From positions 1-64,000 of the forward strand of contig NZ_CP059556.1 of NCBI RefSeq assembly GCF_024734405.1: DNA of 64,000 nucleotides, written 5' to 3'. Both the position numbers and the translations under genes were made by a program. Positions 21,182-30,539 of the stretch are shown one piece after another; within the stretch, counting starts at the first letter, position 1; each line of letters starts with the position of its first letter. Origin of the DNA: Saccharopolyspora gregorii. GTDB taxonomy: Bacteria; Actinomycetota; Actinomycetes; Mycobacteriales; Pseudonocardiaceae. Below the pieces are notes generated by a model, which was not told where the DNA came from, made no database searches, and saw nothing but the letters and a program-made list of their open reading frames with translations.

Positions 21182-21602
21182 GCAGCACGTCCAGGGCGTC
21201 GGCCACGTCCTGCGGGTCCTCGCCGAGATCCAGCTTCCCGAGGACGACGAGCTCACCGGACTCGGTGTCCAGTTCCAGCGTCGACGTGCTCAGCCCGAAG
21301 CGCTGCCGCGACCGCACCTCGACCCGCACCTGCGCCCACGGGTGGTGCCGGGTCCCGGTGAAGCCGCGCAGCGCGATCCCGGACGGGTCGGCGCGCAACC
21401 GGGGGCGCAGCAGGCTGCCGGAGCCCGCGGCGACGGCCAGCACGACGACGAGCAGCCCGACGAACAACCGGTCGGACGGCGTCTCGGCGAGCCACCACCA
21501 CACGGCGCTGCAGGCGGCCAGCGCCCAACCGCAGGTGACCAGGCCCAGGGGAGCGGACCACTCGCGCACGGTGTTCACATCCACCTCGCCAGTGTCCCGC
21601 AC
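21174..21602 (-). CDS. Bacterial PH-domain membrane protein
   Basis: A 142-residue protein with two N-terminal membrane segments (about 18-60) and a C-terminal domain of the bacterial PH_6 type (LRADPSGIALRGFTGTRHHPWAQVRVEVRSR). It ends in a helical LGEDPQDVADALDVL region. Its function is unknown; a copy near crgA is common in actinobacteria. GTG 21602 and GTG 21584 are both possible starts. Confidence 0.78.
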   Translation of the reverse strand: MRDTGEVDVNTVREWSAPLGLVTCGWALAACSAVWWWLAETPSDRLFVGLLVVVLAVAAGSGSLLRPRLRADPSGIALRGFTGTRHHPWAQVRVEVRSRQRFGLSTSTLELDTESGELVVLGKLDLGEDPQDVADALDVLRG

Positions 21603-21619
21603 ACCTGGGCCGAACGGAG

Positions 21620-21641
21620 TTGTCCACAGGAGTTGTCCACA
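21620..21641. promoter_or_regulatory. Pair of perfect DnaA boxes away from the origin
   Basis: TTGTCCACA occurs at 21620-21628 and again at 21633-21641, same orientation, 13 bp apart. It lies between the PH-domain gene and crgA, in front of the PH-domain start. This may be a DnaA titration or transcription-control site. Confidence 0.7.
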
Positions 21642-21722
21642 CTGGGGATGAGTTACACGCGTGTGGTTCGGCGACTCGGCCGCACGTGCGCGTGAACCGC
21701 TCCGCCCGGACGGGGGAGCGCG

Positions 21723-21989
21723 TCAGCGCCACCGCATGGTCATCAGCAGACCGACGATGATGAACGCGAACCCGACCGCGAAGTTCCACGGCCCCAGCTC
21801 GGTCATGAACGGGATCTGCTCGCCGGCCAGGTAGTTCACCACCAGCCAGAGCAGGCCGATCAGCATCACGCCGAGCATCACGACCACGTAGATCGGGTGC
21901 GACGGGCCGACCGACTTCGCCTTCACCGGCGTGCGGCGGTCCACCGGGGTGGCAGCGGAGTCCTTCTTGCGGACCTTTGACTTCGGCAT
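21723..21989 (-). CDS. crgA: Cell division protein CrgA
   Basis: CrgA is a small integral membrane protein that helps localise the division machinery and influences FtsZ-ring formation. The 88-residue product begins MPKSKVRKK, has a basic cytoplasmic N-terminus and two membrane segments (about 32-54 and 67-85), and contains the family motif [20 protein letters not shown] at its end. The ATG is preceded by GAGGA. Position close to the kinase/pbpA/rodA cluster is conserved. Confidence 0.94.
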   Translation of the reverse strand: MPKSKVRKKDSAATPVDRRTPVKAKSVGPSHPIYVVVMLGVMLIGLLWLVVNYLAGEQIPFMTELGPWNFAVGFAFIIVGLLMTMRWR

Positions 21990-22222
21990 GGTGTCCTCGC
22001 CAGGTGGTGCGGGCCGCAGCCCTGCTCGCGTTCGGTGAACGCGCCGGGACCGGCCGACGGCCGCCGCTCTACCGGTTCGCCGCGCCGGGACGGCCCGGGT
22101 CGACGTATCGGAGCGGGCCTGGCCACAACAGCGGAACCGATCACGACGCGTCTCGTTGTCCACTCACACGTTAACGTAATCGCGCGCCCGACCGAACACC
22201 CCTGCGCGGTGCGGAGCGGGTC

Positions 22223-23059
22223 GTGATGAGAGGGATACCGTTGGAATCGTCTGAGGTGGTGACCGCTCCGCCCCCGGATCGCCGAGGTGAGCGGCTGCGC
22301 GGCGGCATCCGCATCACCGGCGAGGTGTTGATCACCCTCGGTCTGGTGTTCCTGCTGTTCGTCTTCTACGCCGTGCACGTCACCGATTGGACCAGCGCCC
22401 GCAGGCAGGCGGAGGCGAGCGAGCGGCTGCGCGCCGAGTGGGAGCGCCCCGCGGCCTCCGCCGCGCCCGCCGCGGAGGGGGAGGGGTTCGCCGAGCTGCA
22501 CATCCCGGCGCTCGGCCCCGACTTCCGCTACACCGTGCTGGAGGGCACCGACGCGACGACCCTCGCCGCGGGACCCGGCCACTACACCGGCACGGCGCTG
22601 CCCGGTGAGCAGGGCAACCTGGCCATCGCCGGGCACCGCATCGGCAAGGGCGCGCCGTTCGGCGACCTCGACCGGCTGGCCGCCTGCGACGCGATCGTCG
22701 TGGAGACCGCGACCGACTGGTACGTGTACCGGGTGCTGCCGATGCGCGACCAGGTCGCGGGGTGGGACCCGGCGGCCGACCCGCGCTGCGCGGGCGTCGC
22801 GCCGATCGGCGGGCCGTACCAGGGCCTGGTCGGGCAGGAGATCGTCCACCCGGAGCAGGGCGAAGTGATCTACCCGGTGCCGTGGCGCCCGCGCGAGGAG
22901 CTCCCGCGCGAGCAGCAGACCCGGTTGATCACCCTCACCACCTGCCACCCGCGGTGGTCCGCGGCGCAGCGGCTGATCGTGCACGGCGTGCTGGTCAAGC
23001 AGTACCCGAAGGACCCGGTGCACCGGGACCTGCGCCCCGCGGAGCTCGAGGAGTCCTGA
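22223..23059 (+). CDS. srtE: Class E sortase
   Basis: Sortases attach surface proteins to peptidoglycan or to each other. The 278-residue product has an N-terminal membrane anchor (about 34-54) and a sortase domain with catalytic H138 (AGHRIG), C241 (TLTTC) and R250 (AAQRLIVHG). The TLTTCHP signature fits class E, which recognises LAxTG-like signals in high-GC actinobacteria. Start may be GTG 22223 or ATG 22226. The small membrane-protein gene overlaps its stop codon. Confidence 0.92.
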   Translation: MMRGIPLESSEVVTAPPPDRRGERLRGGIRITGEVLITLGLVFLLFVFYAVHVTDWTSARRQAEASERLRAEWERPAASAAPAAEGEGFAELHIPALGPDFRYTVLEGTDATTLAAGPGHYTGTALPGEQGNLAIAGHRIGKGAPFGDLDRLAACDAIVVETATDWYVYRVLPMRDQVAGWDPAADPRCAGVAPIGGPYQGLVGQEIVHPEQGEVIYPVPWRPREELPREQQTRLITLTTCHPRWSAAQRLIVHGVLVKQYPKDPVHRDLRPAELEES

Positions 23060-23214
23060 TGTACCACTGGATCTGGCGGCACCTGCCGGGCCCGCTGCCG
23101 GTGAAGCTCGTCGAGGCGGTCGTGCTGGTGCTCGCGGTGGTGGCGTTGCTGCTGTTCGTGGTCTTCCCGTGGCTGGAGCCGCTGCTGCCGTTCAACGACG
23201 TCACCACCGTGTGA
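23059..23214 (+). CDS. 51-residue membrane protein coupled to the sortase gene
   Basis: A protein starting MYHWIWRHLPGPLPVKLVEA with one long membrane segment (about 18-42) and the short tail PLLPFNDVTTV. Its ATG overlaps the sortase stop codon in TGATG, indicating translational coupling. Small proteins of this kind occur in the same place in other actinobacteria. Its function is unknown; a sortase partner is a plausible inference. Confidence 0.8.
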   Translation: MYHWIWRHLPGPLPVKLVEAVVLVLAVVALLLFVVFPWLEPLLPFNDVTTV

Positions 23215-23237
23215 TGCCTCGCCGGTAGGCTGGTGGG

Positions 23238-23882
23238 GTGCGCGTACTCGTCGTCGACAACTACGACAGCTTCGTCTACAACCTCGTGCAGTACCTCGCC
23301 CAGCTCGGCGCGGACTGCGTGGTGCGGCGCAACGACGCCGTGACCGACGAGGACGTGGCCTGGTCCGACGGCGTCCTGCTCAGCCCCGGGCCTGGCACGC
23401 CGGACCGGGCCGGCCGGTCGATGGAGCTCGTCCGGACCTGCGCCCGCGACCGGCGCCCGCTGTTCGGGGTGTGCCTCGGGCACCAGGCGATCGGCGCCAC
23501 CTGGGGCGGTGTCGTGGAACGCGCACCGGAGCTGCTGCACGGCAAGACCTCGCTGATCGAGCACTCCGGTGCGGGCGTGTTCGCCGGCCTGCCGCAGCCG
23601 TTCGTCGCGACCCGCTACCACTCGCTGATCGTGCGGGCGGTGAGCGTGCCGGACGACTTCGAGGTCACCGCGCGCACCGCCGACGGCATCGTGATGGGCA
23701 TGCGGCACCGCGAGCTGCCCGTCGAAGGCGTGCAGTTCCACCCCGAGTCCGTGCTCACCGACGGCGGGCACCGGATGCTGGCGAACTGGATGACCGCCGC
23801 CGGGCACCCGCCGCAGGCGGAACTGGTGGACGAGCTGGAGCGCGGCATGCGCTCGCTCGCCGCCGCCGCGCAGCGTTCTTGA
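23238..23882 (+). CDS. trpG/pabA: Glutamine amidotransferase of anthranilate/aminodeoxychorismate synthase
   Basis: It releases ammonia from glutamine for chorismate amination in tryptophan or folate synthesis. The 214-residue class I amidotransferase has C79 in GVCLGHQAIG and the H168/E170 pair in QFHPES. It begins MRVLVVDNYDSFVYNLVQYL. Sequence alone does not separate TrpG from PabA. The place next to pknB matches the Mycobacterium trpG position. The partner chain is not in the window. Confidence 0.92.
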   Translation: MRVLVVDNYDSFVYNLVQYLAQLGADCVVRRNDAVTDEDVAWSDGVLLSPGPGTPDRAGRSMELVRTCARDRRPLFGVCLGHQAIGATWGGVVERAPELLHGKTSLIEHSGAGVFAGLPQPFVATRYHSLIVRAVSVPDDFEVTARTADGIVMGMRHRELPVEGVQFHPESVLTDGGHRMLANWMTAAGHPPQAELVDELERGMRSLAAAAQRS

Positions 23883-23915
23883 TCGTTCGGAATGCGCTGA
23901 CCTGCGTGGACGACC

Positions 23916-23929
23916 GTTCCACGTGAAAC
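23916..23929. promoter_or_regulatory. parS: parS-like centromere site
   Basis: GTTCCACGTGAAAC differs at one position from the ParB-binding core GTTTCACGTGAAAC. It lies between genes, about 24 kb from dnaA, where actinobacterial parS sites cluster. No second copy was seen in the window. Confidence 0.7.
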
Positions 23930-23944
23930 CGCCCTGAACGTAGC

Positions 23945-23997
23945 GGTGCCCGGAGGCCGCGGCCCGCGCGAGCGCGCGAACCGTGCCTCCGGGCACC
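23945..23997. terminator. Long bidirectional hairpin between trpG/pabA and pknB
   Basis: GGTGCCCGGAGGC (23945-23957) pairs perfectly with GCCTCCGGGCACC (23985-23997). A smaller GCGCG/CGCGC hairpin lies in the loop. Confidence 0.7.
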
Positions 23998-24021
23998 GGT
24001 GCCTCAGTCCCGAGGGCCCCT

Positions 24022-26007
24022 TCAACCGAATCCGGGGAAGAACCCGTCGGAGGTCGGCGGGTTGCTGGTGCTCGGGTTGGCGTCGTACTTGCCGATCTGC
24101 AAGGTCACCGTCTGGTTCTTGCCGATCTTCTGGCCGGAGCCGGGCGAGCTGCCGATGACCTGGTCGTCCTTGCTCAGGTCGTCGGTCTCGACCTCTTCCT
24201 CCTTGATGCTGCCGTTCCAGCCCATCGCCTTGAGGGCCTGCTCCGCCTCGTCCTTGGACTTGCCGGTCAGCGGCGGCATCGTGAGCTGGGCGCCGTTGGA
24301 CACGACCAGCGTGATCTCGGAACCCTTCTTGACGCTGGTGCCCGGCGACGGGTTCTGGTCGATCACCGTGCCCGCGTCCTGGTCGGAGTCCCGCTCCTCG
24401 CGCTGGATCTTGAAGCCCGCCGGTTCCAGGGTGGCCTTCGCCTGCTCGTAGGAGAGCGTGCGCACGTCCGGGACCTGCGTCTTCGCGACCTCCTTGCCGA
24501 CGGTCACGTTGATGGTGGTGCCGCGGGCGACGGAGCCGCCCTTGCTCTCCCAGTCGACGATCTTGCCGACCAGGTTGGAGTCCTCGACCTCGACCTCGTC
24601 GTCGTCCAGGCCCAGCACCAGGCCCTGGTCGCGCAGCAGCGTGGAGGCCTCGCTCTTCTCCTTGCCGTACAGGTCGGGGACGCTGACGATCGCGGGTCCG
24701 CCGCCCTCGCAGAGCTGGAGCCGCTGCTCCTTCTTCACCACCTGGGTGCCGGCCGCCGGGGTCACCTTGACCACGGTGCCGAGCTGCTCGGCGGTGGACT
24801 CGCACTTCTGCGGGCTGACGTCGAACAGCCAGTTGCCGGCGTTGAGCTGCGAGCGGGCCGCGCTCATCGTCATGCCTTCCAGCGGCGGGACGGCTTCCTT
24901 GCGCGGTTCGTCGGATTGCGCGAAGAACGTCGTCGCCAGCCACGCCACCAGGATGAACACGCCGACGCAGGCCAGCGTGACCAGTGCGATCAACCAGTTC
25001 CGGCGGCGCTTGCCGTCGTCGTAGTCGGCGGCGGCCACGGTCGCCGTGGAGCCGGTGTGGCGCTCCGCGGAGCGGTGCCTGCCGGGGCTGAACACCTCGG
25101 TCGCCGCGGGCGGCGCCATCATCGAGGTGCGGTCCTCCTCCGACATGATCATCGGAGCCTTGGGGCGCTGGCCGGACAGCACCCGCACCAGGTCGGCGCG
25201 CATCTCCGCGGCCGACTGGTACCGGTTCGCCGGGTTCTTGCTGAGCGCCTTGAGCACCACCGCGTCCAGCGAGGCGGGCACCGTCGGGTTCACGTCGGAC
25301 GGCTTGCGCGGGTCCTCCCGCACGTGCTGGTAGGCGACCGCGACGGGGGAGTCACCGGTGAACGGCGGCTCCGAGGTCAGCAGCTCGAACAGCACGCAGC
25401 CCGCGGCGTACACGTCGGAGCGGGCGTCGACGGATTCGCCGCGCGCCTGCTCCGGCGACAGGTACTGGGCGGTCCCGATCACCGCGGCGGTCTGGGTGAC
25501 CGCGGCCTGGCCGTCGGCCAGCGCCCGGGCGATGCCGAAGTCCATCACCTTCACCGCGCCGGAGCGGGTGATCATGATGTTGGCCGGCTTCACGTCGCGG
25601 TGCACGATCCCGTGCCGGTGGCTGAAGTCCAGCGCCGCCGACGCGTCCGCCATGACCTCCATCGCACGGCGCGGCGGCAGCGGACCCTCGGACTTGACGA
25701 TGTCGCGCAGCGTCCGGCCGTCCACGTACTCCATGACGATGTACGGGAGCTGGTCCTCTTCGGTGTCCGTCTCACCGGTGTCGTAGACGGCGACGATCGC
25801 CGGGTGGTTCAACGCGGCGGCGTTCTGCGCCTCGCGGCGGAACCGGAGTTGGAACGTGGGGTCCCGGGCCAGGTCGGCACGCAGTACCTTGACCGCCACG
25901 TCCCGCCCCAGCCGGATGTCCCGGCCGCGGTGGACCTCCGACATACCGCCGTAACCGAGCGTGTCCCCGATTTCGTAGCGGTTGTTGAGAAGTCGCGGTG
26001 AGCTCAT
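24022..26007 (-). CDS. pknB: Serine/threonine protein kinase with PASTA domains (PknB/StkP type)
   Basis: PknB senses peptidoglycan precursors and phosphorylates proteins controlling growth and division. The 661-residue product has a Hanks kinase domain (about 11-275) with [15 protein letters not shown] and DFGIARA motifs and an activation loop [11 protein letters not shown] membrane segment ([20 protein letters not shown]) follows near 345. Four PASTA repeats (about 385-655) include VPDLYG, VPDVRT and MPPLTG openings. ATG 26007 overlaps the pknA stop as ATGA. The frame is open far upstream of 26007 but the family starts here. Confidence 0.96.
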   Translation of the reverse strand: MSSPRLLNNRYEIGDTLGYGGMSEVHRGRDIRLGRDVAVKVLRADLARDPTFQLRFRREAQNAAALNHPAIVAVYDTGETDTEEDQLPYIVMEYVDGRTLRDIVKSEGPLPPRRAMEVMADASAALDFSHRHGIVHRDVKPANIMITRSGAVKVMDFGIARALADGQAAVTQTAAVIGTAQYLSPEQARGESVDARSDVYAAGCVLFELLTSEPPFTGDSPVAVAYQHVREDPRKPSDVNPTVPASLDAVVLKALSKNPANRYQSAAEMRADLVRVLSGQRPKAPMIMSEEDRTSMMAPPAATEVFSPGRHRSAERHTGSTATVAAADYDDGKRRRNWLIALVTLACVGVFILVAWLATTFFAQSDEPRKEAVPPLEGMTMSAARSQLNAGNWLFDVSPQKCESTAEQLGTVVKVTPAAGTQVVKKEQRLQLCEGGGPAIVSVPDLYGKEKSEASTLLRDQGLVLGLDDDEVEVEDSNLVGKIVDWESKGGSVARGTTINVTVGKEVAKTQVPDVRTLSYEQAKATLEPAGFKIQREERDSDQDAGTVIDQNPSPGTSVKKGSEITLVVSNGAQLTMPPLTGKSKDEAEQALKAMGWNGSIKEEEVETDDLSKDDQVIGSSPGSGQKIGKNQTVTLQIGKYDANPSTSNPPTSDGFFPGFG

Positions 26008-27686
26008 CGATGCGTCGTCCCGATCTTTGTCAATGATCGTCCCATCATGCCGACCCGCTGCGCACTGCAGATCGCCGCCGTCCGGTGGCGATGAACCGCG
26101 CGGTGTGTACCCGACTTCGGTGTGCCGGAACCGTCGAATGCGAACCCGACCGCTGCGGCACGCGTCTCGGCACCGATCCAGCCGTTGCCGAGACCGACCC
26201 GGCAGCGGTGGGACCGACGCCGTTCCGGCCGCCGGAGCGCGGCGCCGTGGTGGCGCGCGCGTTCCGGACCGGTTTTCCGTAGCGCAGTCTGTCGGATCTG
26301 GTCCGAAGAATCTAGAAGCGTCCGCTTCCCGGCCCACCGCTGCGGGTCCACGCGAGTGACCCCCATGGTCGCAGAGCCGCCCGCGGCGGATTCCGGTACT
26401 CCCACCGGACGACCCGGGCGTCGCCGGTCGTCCCGCGCGCGCAGCCGCGGCGCACCGGCGACCAGCAGCGCCGCCGGACCACCGGACGCGGGCAGCAGGT
26501 ACCAGAGGCCGAATCCGAGCAGCACCAGCAGCACCAGGCCGGCGAGCGCCAGCACGATCCACAATCCGGCGCGGGCCTGCTTCGGCTGCGGCTGCGCCTG
26601 CGGGTACGGCGCGGCCACCGGGATCCCGGAGGTCGGCGGCCCGGACTGGTGCGGCAGCTGCGGCGCCGCGGGCATCCGGCCCTGCGGCGGGATGATGCCG
26701 GGCGGGTAGGTGCCGCCCATCGGTGGCTGCTGCGGCGACGGCTGCCCGACATGCAGCGGGGGCACGCCGCCCGCGGGTGCCCCCACATTCCTCGGTGCCT
26801 GCTGATGGACGACCATCGCGGCAGGTGTCGGCAGCGGTAATCCGGCGCGGACCGCGGCGACCGCCTTCGCGAACTCACCGCCTGCGCCGTAGCGCCTGCG
26901 CGGATCCTTCACCAGCGTCGCCTCGATCAACGCGCGAGCGCCCGGCGGCACGTCCGGCGGAAGCGGCGGGGCCACTTCACGGATGTGCATCATCGCGACG
27001 GTAACCGCGTTGTCGGACAGGAACGGCCGGTGCCCCTTGAGACATTCGTAACCCACCACGGCCAGCGAATACACGTCGCTGGACGGGCTCGCCTCGCTGC
27101 CCAGCGCCTGCTCGGGGGCGATGTAGTGCGCGGTGCCCATCACCATCCCGGAACGGGTCACCGGTGCCGCGTCGGCGGCCTTGGCGATGCCGAAGTCGGT
27201 GAGCTTCACCGTGCCGGTCGGGGTGATCAGGATGTTGCCGGGCTTGACGTCGCGGTGCACCAGGCCGCGTTCGTGCGCGGCCTGCAGCGCGTTGCCCGCC
27301 TGCTCCAGCATGTCCAGGGTGTGCTCGACGGCGATCCGGCCCTCGCGGGCCAGCACGGCCGCCAGCGGTTCCCCTTCGACGAGTTCCATCACCAGGTAGG
27401 CGGTGTCCTCCGGCCCGTCCGGGATGGCGGCGGTCTCGCCGTAGTCGTGCACGGCGGCGATGCCGGGGTGGTTCAGCGAGGCGGTGGTGCGGGCTTCGGT
27501 GCGGAAGCGGTGCAGGAACTCGGCGTCTCCGCACAGCTCCGGTTTGAGCACCTTCACCGCGACGGTCCGGTCCAACCGGACGTCGACGGCCTCCCACACC
27601 TCGCCCATTCCGCCCACGGCGATGCGCCGACCCAGCCGGTACCGGTCGGCGAGCAACTGGCCGGAGGTCAGCACGGGATCAGCCAC
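26004..27686 (-). CDS. pknA: Serine/threonine protein kinase PknA, with unusual tail
   Basis: PknA is the partner kinase of PknB in actinobacterial cell-shape control. The 560-residue frame has a kinase domain (about 10-275) with [21 protein letters not shown] and DFGIAKA. A Pro/Gln-rich linker and one membrane segment (about 371-395, [24 protein letters not shown]) follow. The 165 residues after the membrane are Arg/His-rich and unlike a normal extracellular region. After about 26440 another reading frame on the same strand keeps higher GC at third positions and stops at 26312, so a frameshift is possible. Against this, the long frame ends in a neat ATGA overlap with pknB. Confidence 0.88.
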   Translation of the reverse strand: MADPVLTSGQLLADRYRLGRRIAVGGMGEVWEAVDVRLDRTVAVKVLKPELCGDAEFLHRFRTEARTTASLNHPGIAAVHDYGETAAIPDGPEDTAYLVMELVEGEPLAAVLAREGRIAVEHTLDMLEQAGNALQAAHERGLVHRDVKPGNILITPTGTVKLTDFGIAKAADAAPVTRSGMVMGTAHYIAPEQALGSEASPSSDVYSLAVVGYECLKGHRPFLSDNAVTVAMMHIREVAPPLPPDVPPGARALIEATLVKDPRRRYGAGGEFAKAVAAVRAGLPLPTPAAMVVHQQAPRNVGAPAGGVPPLHVGQPSPQQPPMGGTYPPGIIPPQGRMPAAPQLPHQSGPPTSGIPVAAPYPQAQPQPKQARAGLWIVLALAGLVLLVLLGFGLWYLLPASGGPAALLVAGAPRLRARDDRRRPGRPVGVPESAAGGSATMGVTRVDPQRWAGKRTLLDSSDQIRQTALRKTGPERARHHGAALRRPERRRSHRCRVGLGNGWIGAETRAAAVGFAFDGSGTPKSGTHRAVHRHRTAAICSAQRVGMMGRSLTKIGTTHR

Positions 27687-29130
27687 CTCCCTGGAGGCCC
27701 GCCCGGATCACCTCGCGGCCGATGGGGGCCGCGAGCGAGCCACCGGTGGCCTCCGCGCCCTCGTCGCCGCCGTTCTCGACGATCACCGCCACCGCGATCT
27801 TCGGGTCCTCGGCCGGGGCGAACGCCACGTACCACCCGTGCGGCTTGTCGGCGGCGTCGCCGTGCTGGGCCGTACCGGTCTTGGAGGCGATGTCGATCCC
27901 GGAGATCTTGCCGGAGCCCTTGGTGTACTGCTCCGACTTGAGCATCATCGCGCGGATCTGGTCGGCCACGGTGGAGCTGACGGCCTGGCTCATCTGCTCC
28001 GGCTTGAGCTCGTCGATGACCTCCATGTCAGGGGCCCGCGTGCTCTTGACCAGCTGCGGCTTCATCAGCTTGCCGCCGTTGGCGATGGCCGCGGCCATCA
28101 TCGCGTTCTGCATCGGAGTGACGCGGACGTCGCGCTGGCCGATGCCGCTCTGGTACAGCGAGGCGTCGTCGGACATCGGCCCGAGGTCGGACTTGGCGAC
28201 CGTCATCGGGATCTGCAGGTCGTTGCTGAAGCCGAACTTGGCCGCGGTCTCGCGCAGCTTGTCGGCGCCGACCTTGCCCGCGATCTCGGCGAACGCGGTG
28301 TTGCAGGAGTGCGCCAGCGCCTCGGTCAGCGTGTTGCCCTTGCAGGTGTTGCCGCCGTAGTTCGGCAGCTTGGTGCTGGTGCCCGGCAGCGTGATCGAAG
28401 CCGCGTCGGTGACCGTCGAGTTCGGCTGGTAGCCGTCGTCCAGCGCGGCCGCCGTGGTGATCAGCTTGAACGTCGAACCGGGCGGGTAGATTTCGGAGAC
28501 GGAGCGGTTGCTCATCGGCGAACCGTCCGCGTTCTCCATCGCCTGCCAGTGCTCGGCGGCGACGTTGTTGTCGTGCGAGGCCAGCGGGCTCGGGTCGTAC
28601 GACGGGGAGTTGACCATGCTGAGGATCTCGCCGGTCTTCGGGTTCAGCGCGACCACCGAACCCTGGAAGCCCTTGCTGGTCAGCTCGTCGTAGGCGACCT
28701 TCTGCATCGCCGGGTCGATGGTCAGCTCCACGTCACCGCCGGCGGGCGCCCGACCGGTGATCATGTCGGAGAGCCGGTTGAACGCGAGGCTGTCGTCGGA
28801 ACCGTTGAGGATGGAGTCCATCGCCCGTTCGATCCCGTTGGAACCGTAGGTCGGCGAGTCGAACCCGGTGACGGGCGCGTACAGCGGCCCGTTCGGGTAC
28901 GTGCGCTGGAACTTCAGCTCGTCGCCGGTCTCCACCGAGTTCGCCAGCGATTGGCCGCCCGCGATGATCTGACCGCGCTGCTTGGCGTACTCGGCCCGCT
29001 GGGTGCGGCCGTTGCCCGGCCCGTGGCGCAGGTCGTCGGCCTGGATGACCTGCACGTAGGTCACGTTGGCCATCAGCAGCAGCACCATGGCCATCATGGC
29101 CAGGGCGACTCGTCGGAGCGGCTTGTTCAT
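27679..29130 (-). CDS. pbpA: Class B penicillin-binding protein PbpA (PBP2-like transpeptidase)
   Basis: It cross-links peptidoglycan and works with the adjacent SEDS glycosyltransferase. The 483-residue protein has an N-terminal membrane anchor (about 8-28) and the transpeptidase motifs S219-T-F-K222, S275-C-N277 and K417-T-G419. It starts [15 protein letters not shown]. It overlaps rodA by four bases and pknA by eight, consistent with co-translation. The length matches Mycobacterium PbpA. Confidence 0.96.
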   Translation of the reverse strand: MNKPLRRVALAMMAMVLLLMANVTYVQVIQADDLRHGPGNGRTQRAEYAKQRGQIIAGGQSLANSVETGDELKFQRTYPNGPLYAPVTGFDSPTYGSNGIERAMDSILNGSDDSLAFNRLSDMITGRAPAGGDVELTIDPAMQKVAYDELTSKGFQGSVVALNPKTGEILSMVNSPSYDPSPLASHDNNVAAEHWQAMENADGSPMSNRSVSEIYPPGSTFKLITTAAALDDGYQPNSTVTDAASITLPGTSTKLPNYGGNTCKGNTLTEALAHSCNTAFAEIAGKVGADKLRETAAKFGFSNDLQIPMTVAKSDLGPMSDDASLYQSGIGQRDVRVTPMQNAMMAAAIANGGKLMKPQLVKSTRAPDMEVIDELKPEQMSQAVSSTVADQIRAMMLKSEQYTKGSGKISGIDIASKTGTAQHGDAADKPHGWYVAFAPAEDPKIAVAVIVENGGDEGAEATGGSLAAPIGREVIRAGLQGGG

Positions 29131-30539
29131 CGGGGACGTTCCACCAATTCGGTGTGTGCTTCGGCGATCGGGGCCTGCTGCGGCTTCGGCTTCGCCGGGG
29201 CCTGCGGCCTGCGGGCCGCGTCCGAGATGCGCAGCAGCATGGCGATCAGGATGTAGTTCGCCAGCAGCGACGAGCCGCCGTAGGCGAGGAACGGCGCGGT
29301 CAGACCCGTCAGCGGGATCAGCCCGGTCACACCGCCCGCCACCACGAACAGCTGCAGCGCGACGGTGAACGAGAGCCCCCCGCCGAACAGCTTGCCGAAC
29401 GAGTCCCGCACCGCGAGCGCGCTGCGCAGGCCGCGCATCATCAGCAGCAGGTACATCAGGAAGATCGCGATCAGGCCGATCAGCCCGAGCTCTTCACCCA
29501 TCGACGTGATGATGAAGTCGCTGTTGGAGAACGGCACCGTCTCCGGGCTGCCGCTGCCCAGGCCGGTCCCGCCGATGCCACCGCTGCCCAGGCCGTACAG
29601 CGCCTGCTTGAGCTGGTAGCCGTCCTCGTGGTGCAGCGGGTCCAGCCACACGTTCACCCGGGACTGCACGCGGGTCACGGTCTGCCAGGCGAGGACCGCG
29701 CCGAGGGCGAACAGCGAGAGCCCCAGCACGACCCAGATGGCGCGCTCGGTGGCGATGTAGAGCATCACCAGCACGATGCCGAAGAACAGCAGCGACGTGC
29801 CCAGGTCCTTCTCCAGCACGCCGATGCCGATCGCGGCGACCCAGGCCACCAGCATCGGCATCAGGTCCCGCGGCCGCGGCAGTTCCACGTTGAGGAACTT
29901 GCGGCCGGCGGTGGTGAACAGCTCGCGCTTGGACACCAGGAAGGACGCGAAGAAGATCATCAAGAGGATCTTGGCGAACTCGCTCGGCTGCACCTGCCCG
30001 AGCGGCCCGAACTTGATCCACAGCTTGGCGCCGTTCACCTCGGAGATGGCGCTCGGCAGCAGACCGGGCAGCGCGAGCAGCACGAGCCCGACGAAACCGC
30101 AGGTGAAGCTGTACTTCGCCAGTACGCGGTGGTCCTTGATGAAGGCCAGCACCAGCGCGAACAGGATGAGGCTCAGCGTCAGCCACGCGATCTGCCGCAC
30201 CGCGTACTCGGTCTCCTTGGCGATGTCGATCCGGTGGATCATCACCAGCCCGAGGCCGTTGAGCAGCGCGACCAGCGGCAGCATCAGCGGGTCCGCGTAC
30301 GGCGCCCACTTGCGCACCGCGACGTGCGCGCCGCCGAACAGCGCGAGGTACGCGGCGCCGTAGATGAACAGCTGGCGCGTGATCGTGTTCTCCTGGCTGA
30401 TCTCGACCAGCATCAGCGCGAAGGTGACGATCACCGCGCTGCACACCAGCAGGAACAGCTCGGTGCCCCGCCGGGTGTCGCCCGACGAGGCCGTGTTCGA
30501 GCCGGAGGTGCTTTCGGCGGACGTGCCCGGCTGGGACAT
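29127..30539 (-). CDS. rodA: SEDS-family peptidoglycan glycosyltransferase (RodA/FtsW type)
   Basis: It polymerises glycan strands from lipid II in the membrane. The 470-residue protein has a disordered N-terminus and about 12 membrane segments. It carries the SEDS features KLWIKFGPLGQVQPSEFAKI, WLDPLHHEDGYQLKQALYGLGSGGIGGTGLGSG (a shorter part is conserved) and PFLAYGGSSLLANY. Neighbouring pbpA and pstP identify it as the elongation-type enzyme. It overlaps both neighbours by one to four bases. Confidence 0.95.
   Translation of the reverse strand: MSQPGTSAESTSGSNTASSGDTRRGTELFLLVCSAVIVTFALMLVEISQENTITRQLFIYGAAYLALFGGAHVAVRKWAPYADPLMLPLVALLNGLGLVMIHRIDIAKETEYAVRQIAWLTLSLILFALVLAFIKDHRVLAKYSFTCGFVGLVLLALPGLLPSAISEVNGAKLWIKFGPLGQVQPSEFAKILLMIFFASFLVSKRELFTTAGRKFLNVELPRPRDLMPMLVAWVAAIGIGVLEKDLGTSLLFFGIVLVMLYIATERAIWVVLGLSLFALGAVLAWQTVTRVQSRVNVWLDPLHHEDGYQLKQALYGLGSGGIGGTGLGSGSPETVPFSNSDFIITSMGEELGLIGLIAIFLMYLLLMMRGLRSALAVRDSFGKLFGGGLSFTVALQLFVVAGGVTGLIPLTGLTAPFLAYGGSSLLANYILIAMLLRISDAARRPQAPAKPKPQQAPIAEAHTELVERPR

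Noticed and set aside
23238-23882. Firm assignment of the amidotransferase to tryptophan rather than folate synthesis
   Set aside because: The partner chain is absent and sequence motifs are shared by TrpG and PabA, so only a joint symbol is given.
24022-26562. A 185-residue N-terminal extension of PknB
   Set aside because: The kinase family starts at ATG 26007 ([14 protein letters not shown]), and the extension is Arg/Ala-rich noncoding-like sequence or pknA in another frame.
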